Source: Myxococcales bacterium (GTDB lineage: Bacteria; Myxococcota_A; UBA9160; UBA4427). Taken from it: DNA of 64,000 bases. Below the pieces are notes generated by a model. That model did no database searches and had not been told where the DNA came from. It saw nothing but the letters and a program-made list of their open reading frames with translations. Positions 37,846 to 47,428 of this stretch are shown here, piece by piece. The stretch is from the NCBI GenBank assembly GCA_022563535.1, contig JADFNE010000003.1, positions 1-64,000 of the forward strand. Direction: 5' to 3'. Made by a program: the position numbers and the translations under genes. The number at the start of each line of letters is the position of its first letter. Position 1 is the first letter of the stretch.

Positions 37846-40800
37846 TCAGCGGACTGCGCGCGAGCTGCCGATCGAAACGACTTCGGCCCGGTCGCCATCC
37901 GAATCGGTTGGATCAGCTCGACCCGCTGCCTTCCGCGCCAACTTCTTCAGGTCTTCGAGAATGATGTAGCCGCACGGCACGAGGAAGAGCGTCACCACCG
38001 TGGCAAACGCCACCCCAAAGGCGAGCGATATCGCCATCGGAATGAGAAATTGGGCGGACACGCTTCTTTCTAGCAGCAAGGGGGTCAAGCCGACAAAGGT
38101 CGTAAGCGATGTCAGCACGATGGGCCGGAAGCGAGCCACCCCCGCATCCTTCACCGCGGTGGCCAGAGACAGGCCGAGTTCGCGTCGCGTATTGATGTAG
38201 TGGACCAGGACCAGGCTTGCATTGACCACCACTCCAGCCAGGGCCACGACCCCAAATACCGACATCATGCTCAGACCTTTGCCCATCAAGACATGACCGC
38301 CTATGGCGCCGACCAACCCGAACGGGATGACGGCCATGATGATCAGCGGCTGTGAATAGGAACGCAGCGGAATGGCCAGCAGCGCGTAGATCAGCACCAG
38401 GGCCAATCCGAAGTCGCGCATCAGGCCGGTGAGCACTTTCGATTGTTCGCGCTGCTCCCCCTGGAGTTCGTATTGCAGCCCGGGATGAGCCGCGAGCAGC
38501 TGATCCATGAAGCCCGTCTGCAGGTCGTTCATGATCTCATTCGAATTTGCAATCGATCGGTCGACATCGGCGTTGACGTTGACGACGCGCATGCGATTCG
38601 AGCGCCAGATCGAGGCGTAGCCGGTCCCGTGCTCAGCTCGGGCCACCCGATCGAACGGAACTTCGTCGCCGTCGGGCGTGCGAATACGCATCCCTGCGAG
38701 GTCGCTCAACGAACGGCGCTCGCTCTCGGGATAGCGGACCATCACGCGCAGCTCATCGCGACCGCGCTGAATGCGCTGGACCTCAGCACCGTAAAATGCA
38801 TGGCGCACCTGTCGCCCCAGATCCTGCAAGCTCAAGCCCAGAAGCTCGGCCGAGGGGAGGATCGACAGCCTGATCTCTTCCTTTCCGCCGCGGAACGAAT
38901 CGCGGATCTCAATCACCCCTGGGTATTGCTCGAGTCTGTGCTTCAACTCGTCTGCGGCCAGGCGCAGATCGTCCACGTTCGCGGACTGCAAGCGAATCGC
39001 CACGGGATCACCCGCATCGAACAGCGATGCGGAGAATGTCAACTCGACTGCGTCTGGAATTCTGGGCGTCGAATTGCGCCAGCGTCTTTCGATCTCGGTC
39101 GCATCGATCGGCCGGGATTCCGAACTCTGGAGCTCGATGCTCACCTCACCCATATGACTCGCACCCGATGACCGACGCCCCCTGCCCCCGCCGTGTCGAC
39201 TCGCTGCCATGGGATGCGCGCCCACTGAAGCAAGGATGTGTTTGATGACGGGTTCGGTTGCGTCGGGAAACTCCTGGGCGAGTTCTACTCGCAGCAATTC
39301 TGCCGATGCCTCGAGTTGAGCGATCGCCTCCGCCGTCGACTCCACCGGCACACCGACAGGCATTTCGAGACTCGCCGTCACATAGTCGGCTTCGACGACC
39401 GGCATGAAAGAGGTGGGAAGGAATCCGCTCCTGAGGATCGCGTACGTCCACAAGAGCAACATCACGCCGATGGCCAGGGTCGTGTATCGCCATTCGATCG
39501 CCCGATCCAGCAGCGGGCGGTACCCCTGCCGGGCCAGTCGGGTCAGCGACCCGGACATGTATTTCTGAACGCTCTTGAAGCGCCGCTGCAATGGGCCCAT
39601 GTCGGTGGGTTCTGTTTGAGGCCTCGAACGACCGAGATGAGCGGGCAGGATCAGCTGACTCTCGATCACCGAAAAGATCAGACAGAACACGACGACCTTG
39701 CCGATGTCTGAAAAGATCTGTCCCATCACGCCGTCTGCCACAATCAACGGCAGGAAAGCGGCGACCGTAGTCAGGACGCCAAAAATTACGGGGATCGAAA
39801 CTTCGCGGGTACCCGCGATTGCGGATTCGAGAGGATCTTCGGCGCGCTCCTGATGGGAGTGCACGTTCTCCCCTACGACGATTGCATCGTCGACGAGCAA
39901 CCCCAACACCATGATGAACGCAAACAGCGAAATGACGTTGATCGACACTCCGCTTATGGGAAACAGAGCCAAGGCGCCTAGAAAGGAAAGCGGCACGCCG
40001 ACGCTGACCCAGAAGGCGAGTCGCAGGCGCAAGAAAAGTGCCAGCAACAAGAAGACGAGCACAAAGCCCTGCAGCCCGTTTCGCGTCAGGATATCGAGCC
40101 GGTCGCGCAGACTGGTCGAACGGTCGTGCCACACGGTGAGTTCGATGCCTTCCGGCAACCAGGCACGGGTGGTATCCGCGTAGCTGCGAACCTTTTGAAC
40201 CAAATCCAGAACTCGTTGACTACCGATGCGATACACCTGGATCATCACGGCCGGCTTGCCATCGAAACGCGCGTAGCGGATGTCTTCTTCGAAGCCATCG
40301 ATCACCGTCGCAACTTCACCCAGCAGCAAACGCGTTCCATCTTCACCGGTTCGGATCACGACCTTCTCGAAGTCCCGCCCGGTATACGCCTGTCCCTGGC
40401 TGCGCAGCAAGATCTCGCCCTTGCTGGTCTTGAGCGCACCGCCGGGCAGATCGATCGACGAACGACGCACCGCGCGAACGACCTCGTCGAAGCTCAGCTG
40501 ATAGCGGCGCAGATTGACCTCGGACACCTCGATCGAAATCTCGTAGGCTCGCGCATTGCTGAGATCGACCTGGGTGATTCCGTCGATCGCGGCAATCTCG
40601 TCCCGGACCCGCTGGCCGATCACCTTCAGGGTTCGTTCTTCAGTGTCCCCTGCAAGTGCGACTTGAATCGTCATCCTGCGCAACTCGTACTGCGCCACAA
40701 TCGGGGTCTCGGTCTCGACCGGAAAGTTGTCGATGGCGTCGATCGCGTTCTTGATTTCGCTCTGCGCTCGGGCTTTGGAATAACCCTCGATCAACTCCGC

Positions 40801-41079
40801 CGAAACCGTGCACGCTCCCTCTGCGGCCAGGGATCTGATCAGTTCAATTCCGTTGATTCCTTGAATTGCCTCTTCGATCCGAATGCAGACACCGCTTTCC
40901 ACCTCCTCCGGCGCCGCACCGAGGTAGGGAACGGTGATCTGAATGATGTCGATCTCTATGTCTGGGAATGATTTCTGTTCGATGCTGGGAAAGGAAGCCA
41001 GGCCGATCACGATCAGCGCGAACATCAACAAGTTGGCGGCCACGTGATTGCGGGCGAACCAGGTGATGATGCCGTTCAC
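37846..41079 (-). CDS. RND efflux transporter, inner-membrane pump subunit
   Basis: 1077 residues from GTG 41079; the start overlaps the upstream fusion-protein stop by four bases (GTGA). Twelve-span RND architecture with two large periplasmic loops. The N-terminus begins WFARNHVAANLLM, LLVDDAIVVGENV carries the proton-relay aspartates, and LAGVVVNASLVLVHY is the matching segment of the second half. It uses the proton gradient to expel hydrophobic compounds through an outer-membrane channel. No TolC-type gene is nearby. Confidence 0.93.
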   Translation of the reverse strand: MNGIITWFARNHVAANLLMFALIVIGLASFPSIEQKSFPDIEIDIIQITVPYLGAAPEEVESGVCIRIEEAIQGINGIELIRSLAAEGACTVSAELIEGYSKARAQSEIKNAIDAIDNFPVETETPIVAQYELRRMTIQVALAGDTEERTLKVIGQRVRDEIAAIDGITQVDLSNARAYEISIEVSEVNLRRYQLSFDEVVRAVRRSSIDLPGGALKTSKGEILLRSQGQAYTGRDFEKVVIRTGEDGTRLLLGEVATVIDGFEEDIRYARFDGKPAVMIQVYRIGSQRVLDLVQKVRSYADTTRAWLPEGIELTVWHDRSTSLRDRLDILTRNGLQGFVLVFLLLALFLRLRLAFWVSVGVPLSFLGALALFPISGVSINVISLFAFIMVLGLLVDDAIVVGENVHSHQERAEDPLESAIAGTREVSIPVIFGVLTTVAAFLPLIVADGVMGQIFSDIGKVVVFCLIFSVIESQLILPAHLGRSRPQTEPTDMGPLQRRFKSVQKYMSGSLTRLARQGYRPLLDRAIEWRYTTLAIGVMLLLWTYAILRSGFLPTSFMPVVEADYVTASLEMPVGVPVESTAEAIAQLEASAELLRVELAQEFPDATEPVIKHILASVGAHPMAASRHGGGRGRRSSGASHMGEVSIELQSSESRPIDATEIERRWRNSTPRIPDAVELTFSASLFDAGDPVAIRLQSANVDDLRLAADELKHRLEQYPGVIEIRDSFRGGKEEIRLSILPSAELLGLSLQDLGRQVRHAFYGAEVQRIQRGRDELRVMVRYPESERRSLSDLAGMRIRTPDGDEVPFDRVARAEHGTGYASIWRSNRMRVVNVNADVDRSIANSNEIMNDLQTGFMDQLLAAHPGLQYELQGEQREQSKVLTGLMRDFGLALVLIYALLAIPLRSYSQPLIIMAVIPFGLVGAIGGHVLMGKGLSMMSVFGVVALAGVVVNASLVLVHYINTRRELGLSLATAVKDAGVARFRPIVLTSLTTFVGLTPLLLERSVSAQFLIPMAISLAFGVAFATVVTLFLVPCGYIILEDLKKLARKAAGRADPTDSDGDRAEVVSIGSSRAVR

Positions 41080-42281
41080 CGGTTCAATCTCGCGGCTGCG
41101 ACATCCGTTTGTTCGTCGGCAACCCGCACTCGCATTCCATCTACCACGGACTGGATCAGCGAGACGCAGACCAGCTCGCCGTCCCGCAAGCCGGAACCGA
41201 CGATCGCAACATCGCGTTCCCAGCGCAGCACTTCGACCGTGCGATAGCGCATGCGAAGGTCGGGAGATACCACGAGCACCCGATCGCCACCCCGGAATGC
41301 GCGACGTGGCACGAGCATGACCTCGGAAACGGTACGCCCCATGATCTGGGCCTCGACGAACAGGCCGACTGCAAGAGGCGCCGCGGAAGATTCGTCGTCG
41401 GACATCATCCGGTATGGATCGTCGACCTGTGCGACGACGTGAATCATTCGACTCTTTGCGTCGATTTCTCCTTCGGTCCGCACCACTCGGCCACTCCACT
41501 CGCGTTCTTTGCCCGCAAAGCGAGCGCTCAGTCGAACCAGCGGACCCTGATCGTCAGTTTGAAAATGCAAAGGGAGATCCAGATATTGAAGCTCAGCATC
41601 TGAAATCGGTAGCCGCACTTCGGCGAAGTCCACCGCGTAGATCTTGGCGAGGAGATCCCCTCGACTCACGAACTGGCCGACGTCGACTTCTTCGCTACGC
41701 ACGCGCCCCGCGTAGGGCGCCACGATGGTCGTTCGCTCCAAGTCGCGCTCGGCCTGAAGCAAACGCGCCCGAGACTCGCGCAGGGCGGCGCCGGCAACCA
41801 CTTCTCGGTTGACGGCGTCGTCGTAGGCGGCATCGCTGGCGACACTGCTCCTGGCCAATCGCTGCTGGCGCTTGAGTTCCTTGTTCGCGCGAGCGTGCTC
41901 GCTCTTGCCCCGGGCCACTGCGGCCAATGCCATCTCGAGATTCACCTCGTAGTCGGACGGATCGACGCGCAAAAGCGCTTCACCCTCTTCGAAAAATCCC
42001 CCGGAGACGAGGGACGGCGAGACCCAGACCACGGCACCCGAGACCTGGGGAATCAAATTGCTCTCGCTGCGCGGCGCGACACTGCCATAGGCCTGCACCA
42101 CGTACTGCCAGGACTGGGAACGCATTTCTTGAACGCGCACGACGGGAGGTTCGAAGACAGGTGCGCTGGTTTGCGGCTCGCTCTTGAAACTGATCGCGAG
42201 AACGATCCCGGCAACGCCGAATAGCACCAAAATTCCCGGTAGGACGTTCTTCGCGATGCGCCTGCTCGATTCGGGATTCAT
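41076..42281 (-). CDS. RND efflux periplasmic adaptor (membrane fusion protein)
   Basis: 401 residues of the HlyD/AcrA family. An N-terminal anchor span (VLPGILVLFGVAGIVLA), a barrel-sandwich half with PQVSGAVVWVSP, a helical hairpin (RANKELKRQQRLARSS), the second barrel half TTIVAPYAGRV, and a C-terminal beta-barrel and membrane-proximal domain. It is the first gene of the pump operon. The AT-rich, gene-free stretch upstream should hold the promoter; no regulator adjoins. Confidence 0.92.
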   Translation of the reverse strand: MNPESSRRIAKNVLPGILVLFGVAGIVLAISFKSEPQTSAPVFEPPVVRVQEMRSQSWQYVVQAYGSVAPRSESNLIPQVSGAVVWVSPSLVSGGFFEEGEALLRVDPSDYEVNLEMALAAVARGKSEHARANKELKRQQRLARSSVASDAAYDDAVNREVVAGAALRESRARLLQAERDLERTTIVAPYAGRVRSEEVDVGQFVSRGDLLAKIYAVDFAEVRLPISDAELQYLDLPLHFQTDDQGPLVRLSARFAGKEREWSGRVVRTEGEIDAKSRMIHVVAQVDDPYRMMSDDESSAAPLAVGLFVEAQIMGRTVSEVMLVPRRAFRGGDRVLVVSPDLRMRYRTVEVLRWERDVAIVGSGLRDGELVCVSLIQSVVDGMRVRVADEQTDVAAARLNR

Positions 42282-42334
42282 ATTTCTTGCTTTTACTTCT
42301 TATTTTTTGTTGCTCCGGATCGACTGAAACTGAA

Positions 42335-42365
42335 AAGCCCGTTCTTCAGGTTGAAGAACGGGCTT
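42335..42365 (-). terminator. Intrinsic terminator of the cold-shock gene
   Basis: A perfect 14-bp stem (AAGCCCGTTCTTCA / TGAAGAACGGGCTT) with a 3-base loop, beginning 21 bases after the stop. In the minus-strand direction it is followed by TTCAGTTTCAG; together with the stem end this gives TTTT, a modest U-run. The strength comes from the GC-rich lower stem. Confidence 0.8.
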
Positions 42366-42386
42366 CATCAAAACCGGCTTTGTGAT

Positions 42387-42590
42387 CTAAACCAGTCGAA
42401 CGCTCTGCGCTTCGGGACCCTTTTGTCCTTCGGCTGCTTCAAATTCGACTTGCTGGCCATCTTCGAGATTCCGAAAACCATCCCCGATGATGCTCGAGAA
42501 ATGCACGAAGAGGTCTTTGCCGCCTTCGTCCGGAGTAATGAAGCCGTAGCCTTTTTGTTCACTGAACCACTTAACGGTGCCCTTAGCCAA
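42387..42590 (-). CDS. Cold-shock protein (CspA family)
   Basis: 67 residues, the standard size. RNA-binding motifs KGYGFI (RNP1) and DLFVHF (RNP2) and the start MAKGTVKWF are intact; it acts as an RNA chaperone and may not be limited to cold. The start codon is TTG at 42590 with AAGGAG nine bases upstream. It is followed by a strong terminator, so it is a single-gene transcript. Confidence 0.96.
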   Translation of the reverse strand: MAKGTVKWFSEQKGYGFITPDEGGKDLFVHFSSIIGDGFRNLEDGQQVEFEAAEGQKGPEAQSVRLV

Positions 42591-42984
42591 TCTACTTTCT
42601 CCTTGCGTCGTTCCGAATCTTTCGTCGTCTTAAAAGCGTCGTTCGCCGTCTTAAGTCGTCGTAAGTCTTCTTTTACATATTCACACATTACCCATGTCGC
42701 GCACGATTATGCGCTGCCATGTGTAGGCAATAATGTAGTCGGAATTGCACGTTGGAGGGGAAATACTTTCTCCCGTGATCAGAATAGTCGGCGGCGGAGT
42801 AATCTGAATTCGTCACCCCCGCGTCAAATCAATTGGTCAGGCACCCGGCGAAACACCGCTGAGAGAGCCTATAGCCCACAAATCGAGCCAGCTCCCCCAC
42901 GGGGCGTCGTCATCCGACCATATGTGACGGATCTGTGTGTCAAAACATCGGCGCCCGTTCCGAAACGCGAGCCTTCCTCTCAGA
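42591..42984. other. Leader region of the cold-shock gene, with direct repeats
   Basis: No gene is seen. On the minus strand this is the csp promoter and 5' leader; csp leaders are often long and structured. Two near-direct repeats TTAAGACG(G/A)CGAA lie at 42619-42633 and 42639-42654 (minus sense), 40-60 bases before the start codon. Cold-box identity was not verified. Confidence 0.45.
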
Positions 42985-43425
42985 TCAGATTTCGATCAGA
43001 AGATGGCGACTCAGATCTCCCATGAGTTCTGGAATGATCACGCGCTCGGAAAAACGCCAGCGTCCGTCGACTCGATCGAACTTGTCGTGGTAGCGACCGG
43101 CGATGATGGCTTGCAATGGAAAGTCCTCGAGGGCCTGGAAAACCGTGAAGTAGGACCGAGCGGTCGCAGTGTCCGACGCTTCGTCGACCTCGACGACGAT
43201 GTTCGTGGTCACGTGCTTGGTTCGGGGCGTGCCGTCTTCGTACAGGCGGGTCGACCTGGTGTAGGCCTCGAGCGCCGCATCGCGCCCTCCGGGCCCGGGA
43301 GGGATCCCCGGCGAAGTGATCACGGCGTGCTCGAACAGATCGGCCAGGGCTTCGAAGTTTCCTAGATCGATCTGCTCCGCGTAGTGGTAGAGAAGTTTTT
43401 CAATTTCGACCTGATGTTCATGCAT
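42985..43425 (-). CDS. SnoaL/NTF2-like domain protein
   Basis: 146 residues with the cone-shaped NTF2-like pattern: an N-terminal helix pair (EIEKLLYHYAEQIDLGNFEAL), a strand containing KHVTTNIVVEVD and the final GRWRFSERVIIPEL. Related proteins are ring-hydroxylating-dioxygenase beta-like, ketosteroid-isomerase-like or scytalone-dehydratase-like. No catalytic assignment is possible from sequence. Stands alone. Confidence 0.72.
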   Translation of the reverse strand: MHEHQVEIEKLLYHYAEQIDLGNFEALADLFEHAVITSPGIPPGPGGRDAALEAYTRSTRLYEDGTPRTKHVTTNIVVEVDEASDTATARSYFTVFQALEDFPLQAIIAGRYHDKFDRVDGRWRFSERVIIPELMGDLSRHLLIEI

Positions 43426-43514
43426 CCCCAGCGCCCCCCGTCGATTTCCCGATCGACTCTCATTGGCATGCTGCGGATACTACCGTCCGGACTCTCGGCT
43501 GAACACGGCTTCAA

Positions 43515-44813
43515 TCAAGCGATGAGATTGACGAGCAGACCGAGATTCTGGTAGCGATTGATGGCGAGCAGGGAGACGCGTTCTACGAGGTTGTCCGGTT
43601 GGGTGAGAAACTTGCCCCCCTGGTCGAGCAGGTTTCGGCTCACCCGCTCGGTGGTGGTTGCCAGCCCGGCGGGACCGATAAACAAAGCACTCGCCCGGGC
43701 GAAGCGGCCATCGGTGAGCGCTTCGGCCAGTTCGTCGCTGTCGATCGATAGTTCGCCGTCGCCATCGCGCTCAATCCCGATCGATTCCAGGCTGATCACG
43801 AAGGGCGACACCGCGGCAGCGAGTTCGAGAGCGTAAGTCGTAGTCGCTTCGCTCGGCAGCGCGAGGGCAAAACTCAATGCGTCGTTGTAGGCAGTGATGA
43901 AGGTTTCCAGATCCTCTTCGATCTCGCTGGTATTGGGTTCGATGCTGACAGTCACCGCCTCGCCACCCGTCGTTGCCGAGAGCACCAGTTCGATTCTTTC
44001 GTCGTACAGGGTGATGGTGTTGGTCTGGGAAGTCACAGAGAAACCCGAATCCAGATTATAGATGGCGTCCTGAGCGCTGACCTGGAGCCCACCGGTGCCC
44101 GCGTCCGTATCCACCGAGACCGTCTCCTCGAGGTTGATGCCGGATAGAATGCTGCCACTCAGGGTGAACTCGGAATCCGTTCCGGTCGAGTGCGCAATGA
44201 GTTGCAATGACGACTCACCGGTCGTGCTGTCGCTCACGACTTCGGCGTAGATGCCGCTGCTGTTGGCCCCATTGAACTCGTCCGCAATCTTCCCGAGGAC
44301 GTCGTAGTTGGTGTCGGAAGCATCGACGGTGATCGAAAACGAAAACGTCGTCCCCTCCACGGTCAACGAAAAGGCTTCGGTTCCGTCCGTGAAACTATCC
44401 CCCGCATCGCTCAAATCGTCGGAGACGACTTTTTGCGCCTGGGCGAGCTGCTCGACTTCGATCCCGAAAGTAAAGGGCGAAGTGAGGCGCTCCGCGGTAC
44501 CCGACACCGCACTCGAACTGGAAACGACGACTTCACGTTGGTCGAACACCGACTCCCCGTAATTGCGCGAGAACAGGGTTCGAGCGGCTCGTTCGAGAGT
44601 TTGGGCCCGGTCCTGAATTCCCTGGTGAATGAACACGCGATCGCTGGTCGAGTAGCGGCTGTAGATCAGCGAACCCTGCTGTTTGATGAACTGCGAGGCG
44701 AGCGTACCCGCGACCGATGTTCCCTGGCCAAAGGCTGTGGTCGCGGTGGTATACGAAGTCGCCGATCTGACGAGCGCAGTAGCTGGATCGATCTGATAGA
44801 GACTCGCAGTCAT
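43515..44813 (-). CDS. FliD-like flagellar filament cap / hook-associated protein
   Basis: 432 residues from ATG 44813 (GGAGAAAG upstream). FliD traits are the helical N-terminus, a Ser/Thr-rich first half with the IEVEQLAQAQKVVSDDL segment, repeated beta regions (TTFSFSITVD, NTITLYDERI) and a C-terminal helix with FITAYNDAL and ISLESIGIERDGDGELSID, as in the D0-D1 domains of filament caps. It is near both flagellin genes. Divergence is high, so exact identity (FliD or another hook-associated protein) is uncertain. No sigma-54-type element was found upstream. Confidence 0.72.
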   Translation of the reverse strand: MTASLYQIDPATALVRSATSYTTATTAFGQGTSVAGTLASQFIKQQGSLIYSRYSTSDRVFIHQGIQDRAQTLERAARTLFSRNYGESVFDQREVVVSSSSAVSGTAERLTSPFTFGIEVEQLAQAQKVVSDDLSDAGDSFTDGTEAFSLTVEGTTFSFSITVDASDTNYDVLGKIADEFNGANSSGIYAEVVSDSTTGESSLQLIAHSTGTDSEFTLSGSILSGINLEETVSVDTDAGTGGLQVSAQDAIYNLDSGFSVTSQTNTITLYDERIELVLSATTGGEAVTVSIEPNTSEIEEDLETFITAYNDALSFALALPSEATTTYALELAAAVSPFVISLESIGIERDGDGELSIDSDELAEALTDGRFARASALFIGPAGLATTTERVSRNLLDQGGKFLTQPDNLVERVSLLAINRYQNLGLLVNLIA

Positions 44814-45236
44814 GGCTTTCTCCACCCGTGAAACCCGGTCACGCGATTCGTGTCAACGCACGAGCCGTCGCGGTGTTGCATCCGAGCAGATCCCCACTTA
44901 ATGACGGTGACACGTTTCATATTGCAACTTTCAGATTGAACGATCGTGGTTTTCACAACCCATCGGCCCACCGCGCACACCTGTGGAGTTCAAAATGAAA
45001 TGCAAAACGTGTTTGGTGACCCAGCAGGGATTTCTAGATCTATACCCTGAGAAGTGTCTCCGAGTAAATCACGAGAAACTTCATCGGGCGTAATTTCGAT
45101 GTCCTTCGATTCTCGTTCTTCTTGCGTGCGTTTCCATGACGACGAGTGTGATCGAGGTTCAAGCCGCACCGAGGGCTTGCCGAATTTTAGGAGCAGGGAT
45201 CTGGCCATCGTATTTTCGAGGCTTGATGAGGGGAAA
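44814..45236. other. Divergent intergenic region between the FliD-like gene and the coiled-coil gene
   Basis: About 420 bases with no supported gene. Frames that read through it from 45054 lack similarity. No sigma-54 -24/-12 pair was found in either direction, so the two genes use other promoters or are read through. Confidence 0.45.
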
Positions 45237-47003
45237 ATGACTTCGTCTGACGACGAAAATGATCGCCCGGGCGGCGAAAACGAAGAGCTGCGCGCAGAGA
45301 TCGAAGGCCTGCAAGCGGCGCTTGCGGTGGCGCGCGAAACGGTAGAAGAACTTCGTTCTTCCGGTTTGCTTGCACGTGCCCACGGTGATGCGCTGCGCGT
45401 CGACCTCGAATTGCGTGAAGACGAAATTACGGCCCTGCGCGGTGACCATCGTGCTGCCCTGGCCCGAGTGAGTCTCGTCGAAGCCGAACTCGCCGAAGCA
45501 CAGAGCACGATCGAAACGACCCTCGCGACCCTTGCTGGCCGCGATCGTGAAATGTCTTCGCGAGATGCCCATGTTGCGATCGCCGAACGCGGGATCGAAG
45601 ACCGCGACCAGCAGTTGGCCATATTCTGTAAAGAGCTCGATCGATCGAACGAACAGCTCTCCTTGCTCGAAGGCGAAGTCCAGACTCAGCGCGCGATGCT
45701 CGAGAGCTCGCGACAGGCGATCGTCCTGCGCGACGATCGCATCGCCTTCCTGCAGGAAACACTCCGCAGCCTGGAACAGATCGCCAGTGGTGCGGTTGGA
45801 GCAGAAGCCCTGCCCCACCCCCAAGTAGCGAGTATCCCCGCCCTGCAGCCCTCGATGGTTCCCGCTCCGGCAACCGCTGCAGCGCCTGCCCAGACTCTCC
45901 AGGCCGACCCGGCTGCCGTCGAAGTCGCTCTCCCTGATGGGGCGCCGGGCGCAGCCGAACCCGTTGCCGAAGAGCCGATCGCGGAACCCGCCGCGGAAAC
46001 CCCGACTACGACAGTCGACGCCGCAACCGAGAGCGCGCCCCCGGCCGCGAGCCCGGAACCGGCATCCGCAACGGAAGAAGAAGAAACACAACTCTACTTC
46101 AAGGACGTACCCCCGCTGATCCCGCCCATGCTTCGCTACTGGCGAGACACCGAGATCGAACGAGAACACCCGGATGAAGCCATCAATTCGGTGGACACGC
46201 TCTTCTACAAATGGATCGAGGATTGCTGCAAGGCGCGCCCGGACGACACGATTCAAATCTGGAGCCTCGGCGGAGGCGATACCCAGATCGAAGTAAGGGT
46301 CGCGGCACTGCTCAAAGAAAAGCAGGTCGGGAACTACATGTTTCACATACTCGACAGCCAGCCCAAGAAACTCAAGAAACAGCGCACCATGCTCGTCAAT
46401 GGGCTCGAACTGGGAGAAAAGTTCGACACCCTCGACGGCGATCTCGAGAACTGGCCTGCAGACGCAGCCTGCGACTTCGTGATCGCGGACGGATCGATCA
46501 GCTCGGCCAAGGATCCCGATGCGCTGCTCGACAGGATTCAGGCGAGCTGCGAGGCCGGAGCGATCTTCTTGATGACGGATCGGATCGGAACCGCAACGGC
46601 TCTGCCCCAGGCCGCCCTTGACGCGATTGGCGGAATCTTCGGGGCACTCAGCGAGAAGCAGCGAAAGAACAAGCTCGAAGGCGCGTTCGAAGAAGAATTC
46701 GTCGACCGCCGGGAATCACAGGACGCTTCGACGACCCAACGTATCGTCGCACTGCTCGAGGACCGCTTCGATTTCGAAGTCAAACTCACCGCGGGAAACC
46801 TGATCGAATCCCTCGCCGGCCCCGAGTTTGGCCCGAACTTCAAAGTCAAGGAACTCGAACATCGCAAGATCTTTGATCAACTTGCGACTCTCGACCGTGA
46901 GCTCATGTCAAGCGAGAATCTGGAAGCACGGTTCCTGGTCGCGGTACTCCGCAAGGGCAACGTGAGTGCACCCCTTCTGCTCGGTTGCTCCAAGCCCGAT
47001 TAG
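45237..47003 (+). CDS. Coiled-coil protein with a C-terminal methyltransferase-like domain
   Basis: 588 residues from ATG 45237 (GAGGGG upstream). Residues ~10-180 form a long acidic coiled coil; ~180-280 are a Pro/Ala/Glu-rich linker (for example AEPVAEEPIAEPAAE); ~300-588 are a globular domain with IWSLGGGDTQIEVRVAALL, an acidic strand FHILDSQ and DFVIADGSIS, the order of motifs in SAM-dependent methyltransferases. The exact family is unknown. It lies between the cap and flagellin 2, so modification or assembly of the flagellum is a reasonable inference, not shown. Confidence 0.62.
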   Translation: MTSSDDENDRPGGENEELRAEIEGLQAALAVARETVEELRSSGLLARAHGDALRVDLELREDEITALRGDHRAALARVSLVEAELAEAQSTIETTLATLAGRDREMSSRDAHVAIAERGIEDRDQQLAIFCKELDRSNEQLSLLEGEVQTQRAMLESSRQAIVLRDDRIAFLQETLRSLEQIASGAVGAEALPHPQVASIPALQPSMVPAPATAAAPAQTLQADPAAVEVALPDGAPGAAEPVAEEPIAEPAAETPTTTVDAATESAPPAASPEPASATEEEETQLYFKDVPPLIPPMLRYWRDTEIEREHPDEAINSVDTLFYKWIEDCCKARPDDTIQIWSLGGGDTQIEVRVAALLKEKQVGNYMFHILDSQPKKLKKQRTMLVNGLELGEKFDTLDGDLENWPADAACDFVIADGSISSAKDPDALLDRIQASCEAGAIFLMTDRIGTATALPQAALDAIGGIFGALSEKQRKNKLEGAFEEEFVDRRESQDASTTQRIVALLEDRFDFEVKLTAGNLIESLAGPEFGPNFKVKELEHRKIFDQLATLDRELMSSENLEARFLVAVLRKGNVSAPLLLGCSKPD

Positions 47004-47222
47004 CCCGTCGCTTTCCCGGGCATTGCGAGGCCAGGCCCCAAACGTTTCAAAGCGACGTTTCAATCTGCAATCGCGTTTCATCCCGAAACACTTTTTCGTG
47101 CTTCTCGCAGTGGAAGTTCATTCTCACCCGGCATCTGCGGGGACTCTCCCATTCCGGATGTTTCCGATGCGAGCTGCACGTTCTCGATGGTGAAAACCCG
47201 AACCATTTCGCTCGAGAATGAA

Positions 47223-47240
47223 TTGGCATCCTCTTTGCTT
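47223..47240 (+). promoter_or_regulatory. Sigma-54-type promoter of flagellin 2
   Basis: TTGGCATCCTCTTTGCTT contains GG and GC ten bases apart, matching the -24/-12 consensus TGGCAc-N5-TTGC. A start near 47250 leaves a leader of about 180 nt. The rest of 47004-47428 contains no gene. Confidence 0.75.
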
Positions 47241-47428
47241 TAGAGAATGTCAGCCGCTTCGGAGGTCCGGAATGGCTGACTAACAGGACTAGCTCGGGGC
47301 AGGTCTCGGGTTCGTCATTTAAACAAACGCGAAAACTTACGCGGTGAGTCTGGAAGGGTGCACACCGCGACTACGTCCTGCCACGGAAGTGCGGGGCGGA
47401 AGACCAATCGCATGGAGGGTCAAACGGT

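Noticed and set aside
44814-45236. Sigma-54 promoter for the FliD-like or coiled-coil gene
   Set aside because: No GG-N10-GC pair in a matching context on either strand.
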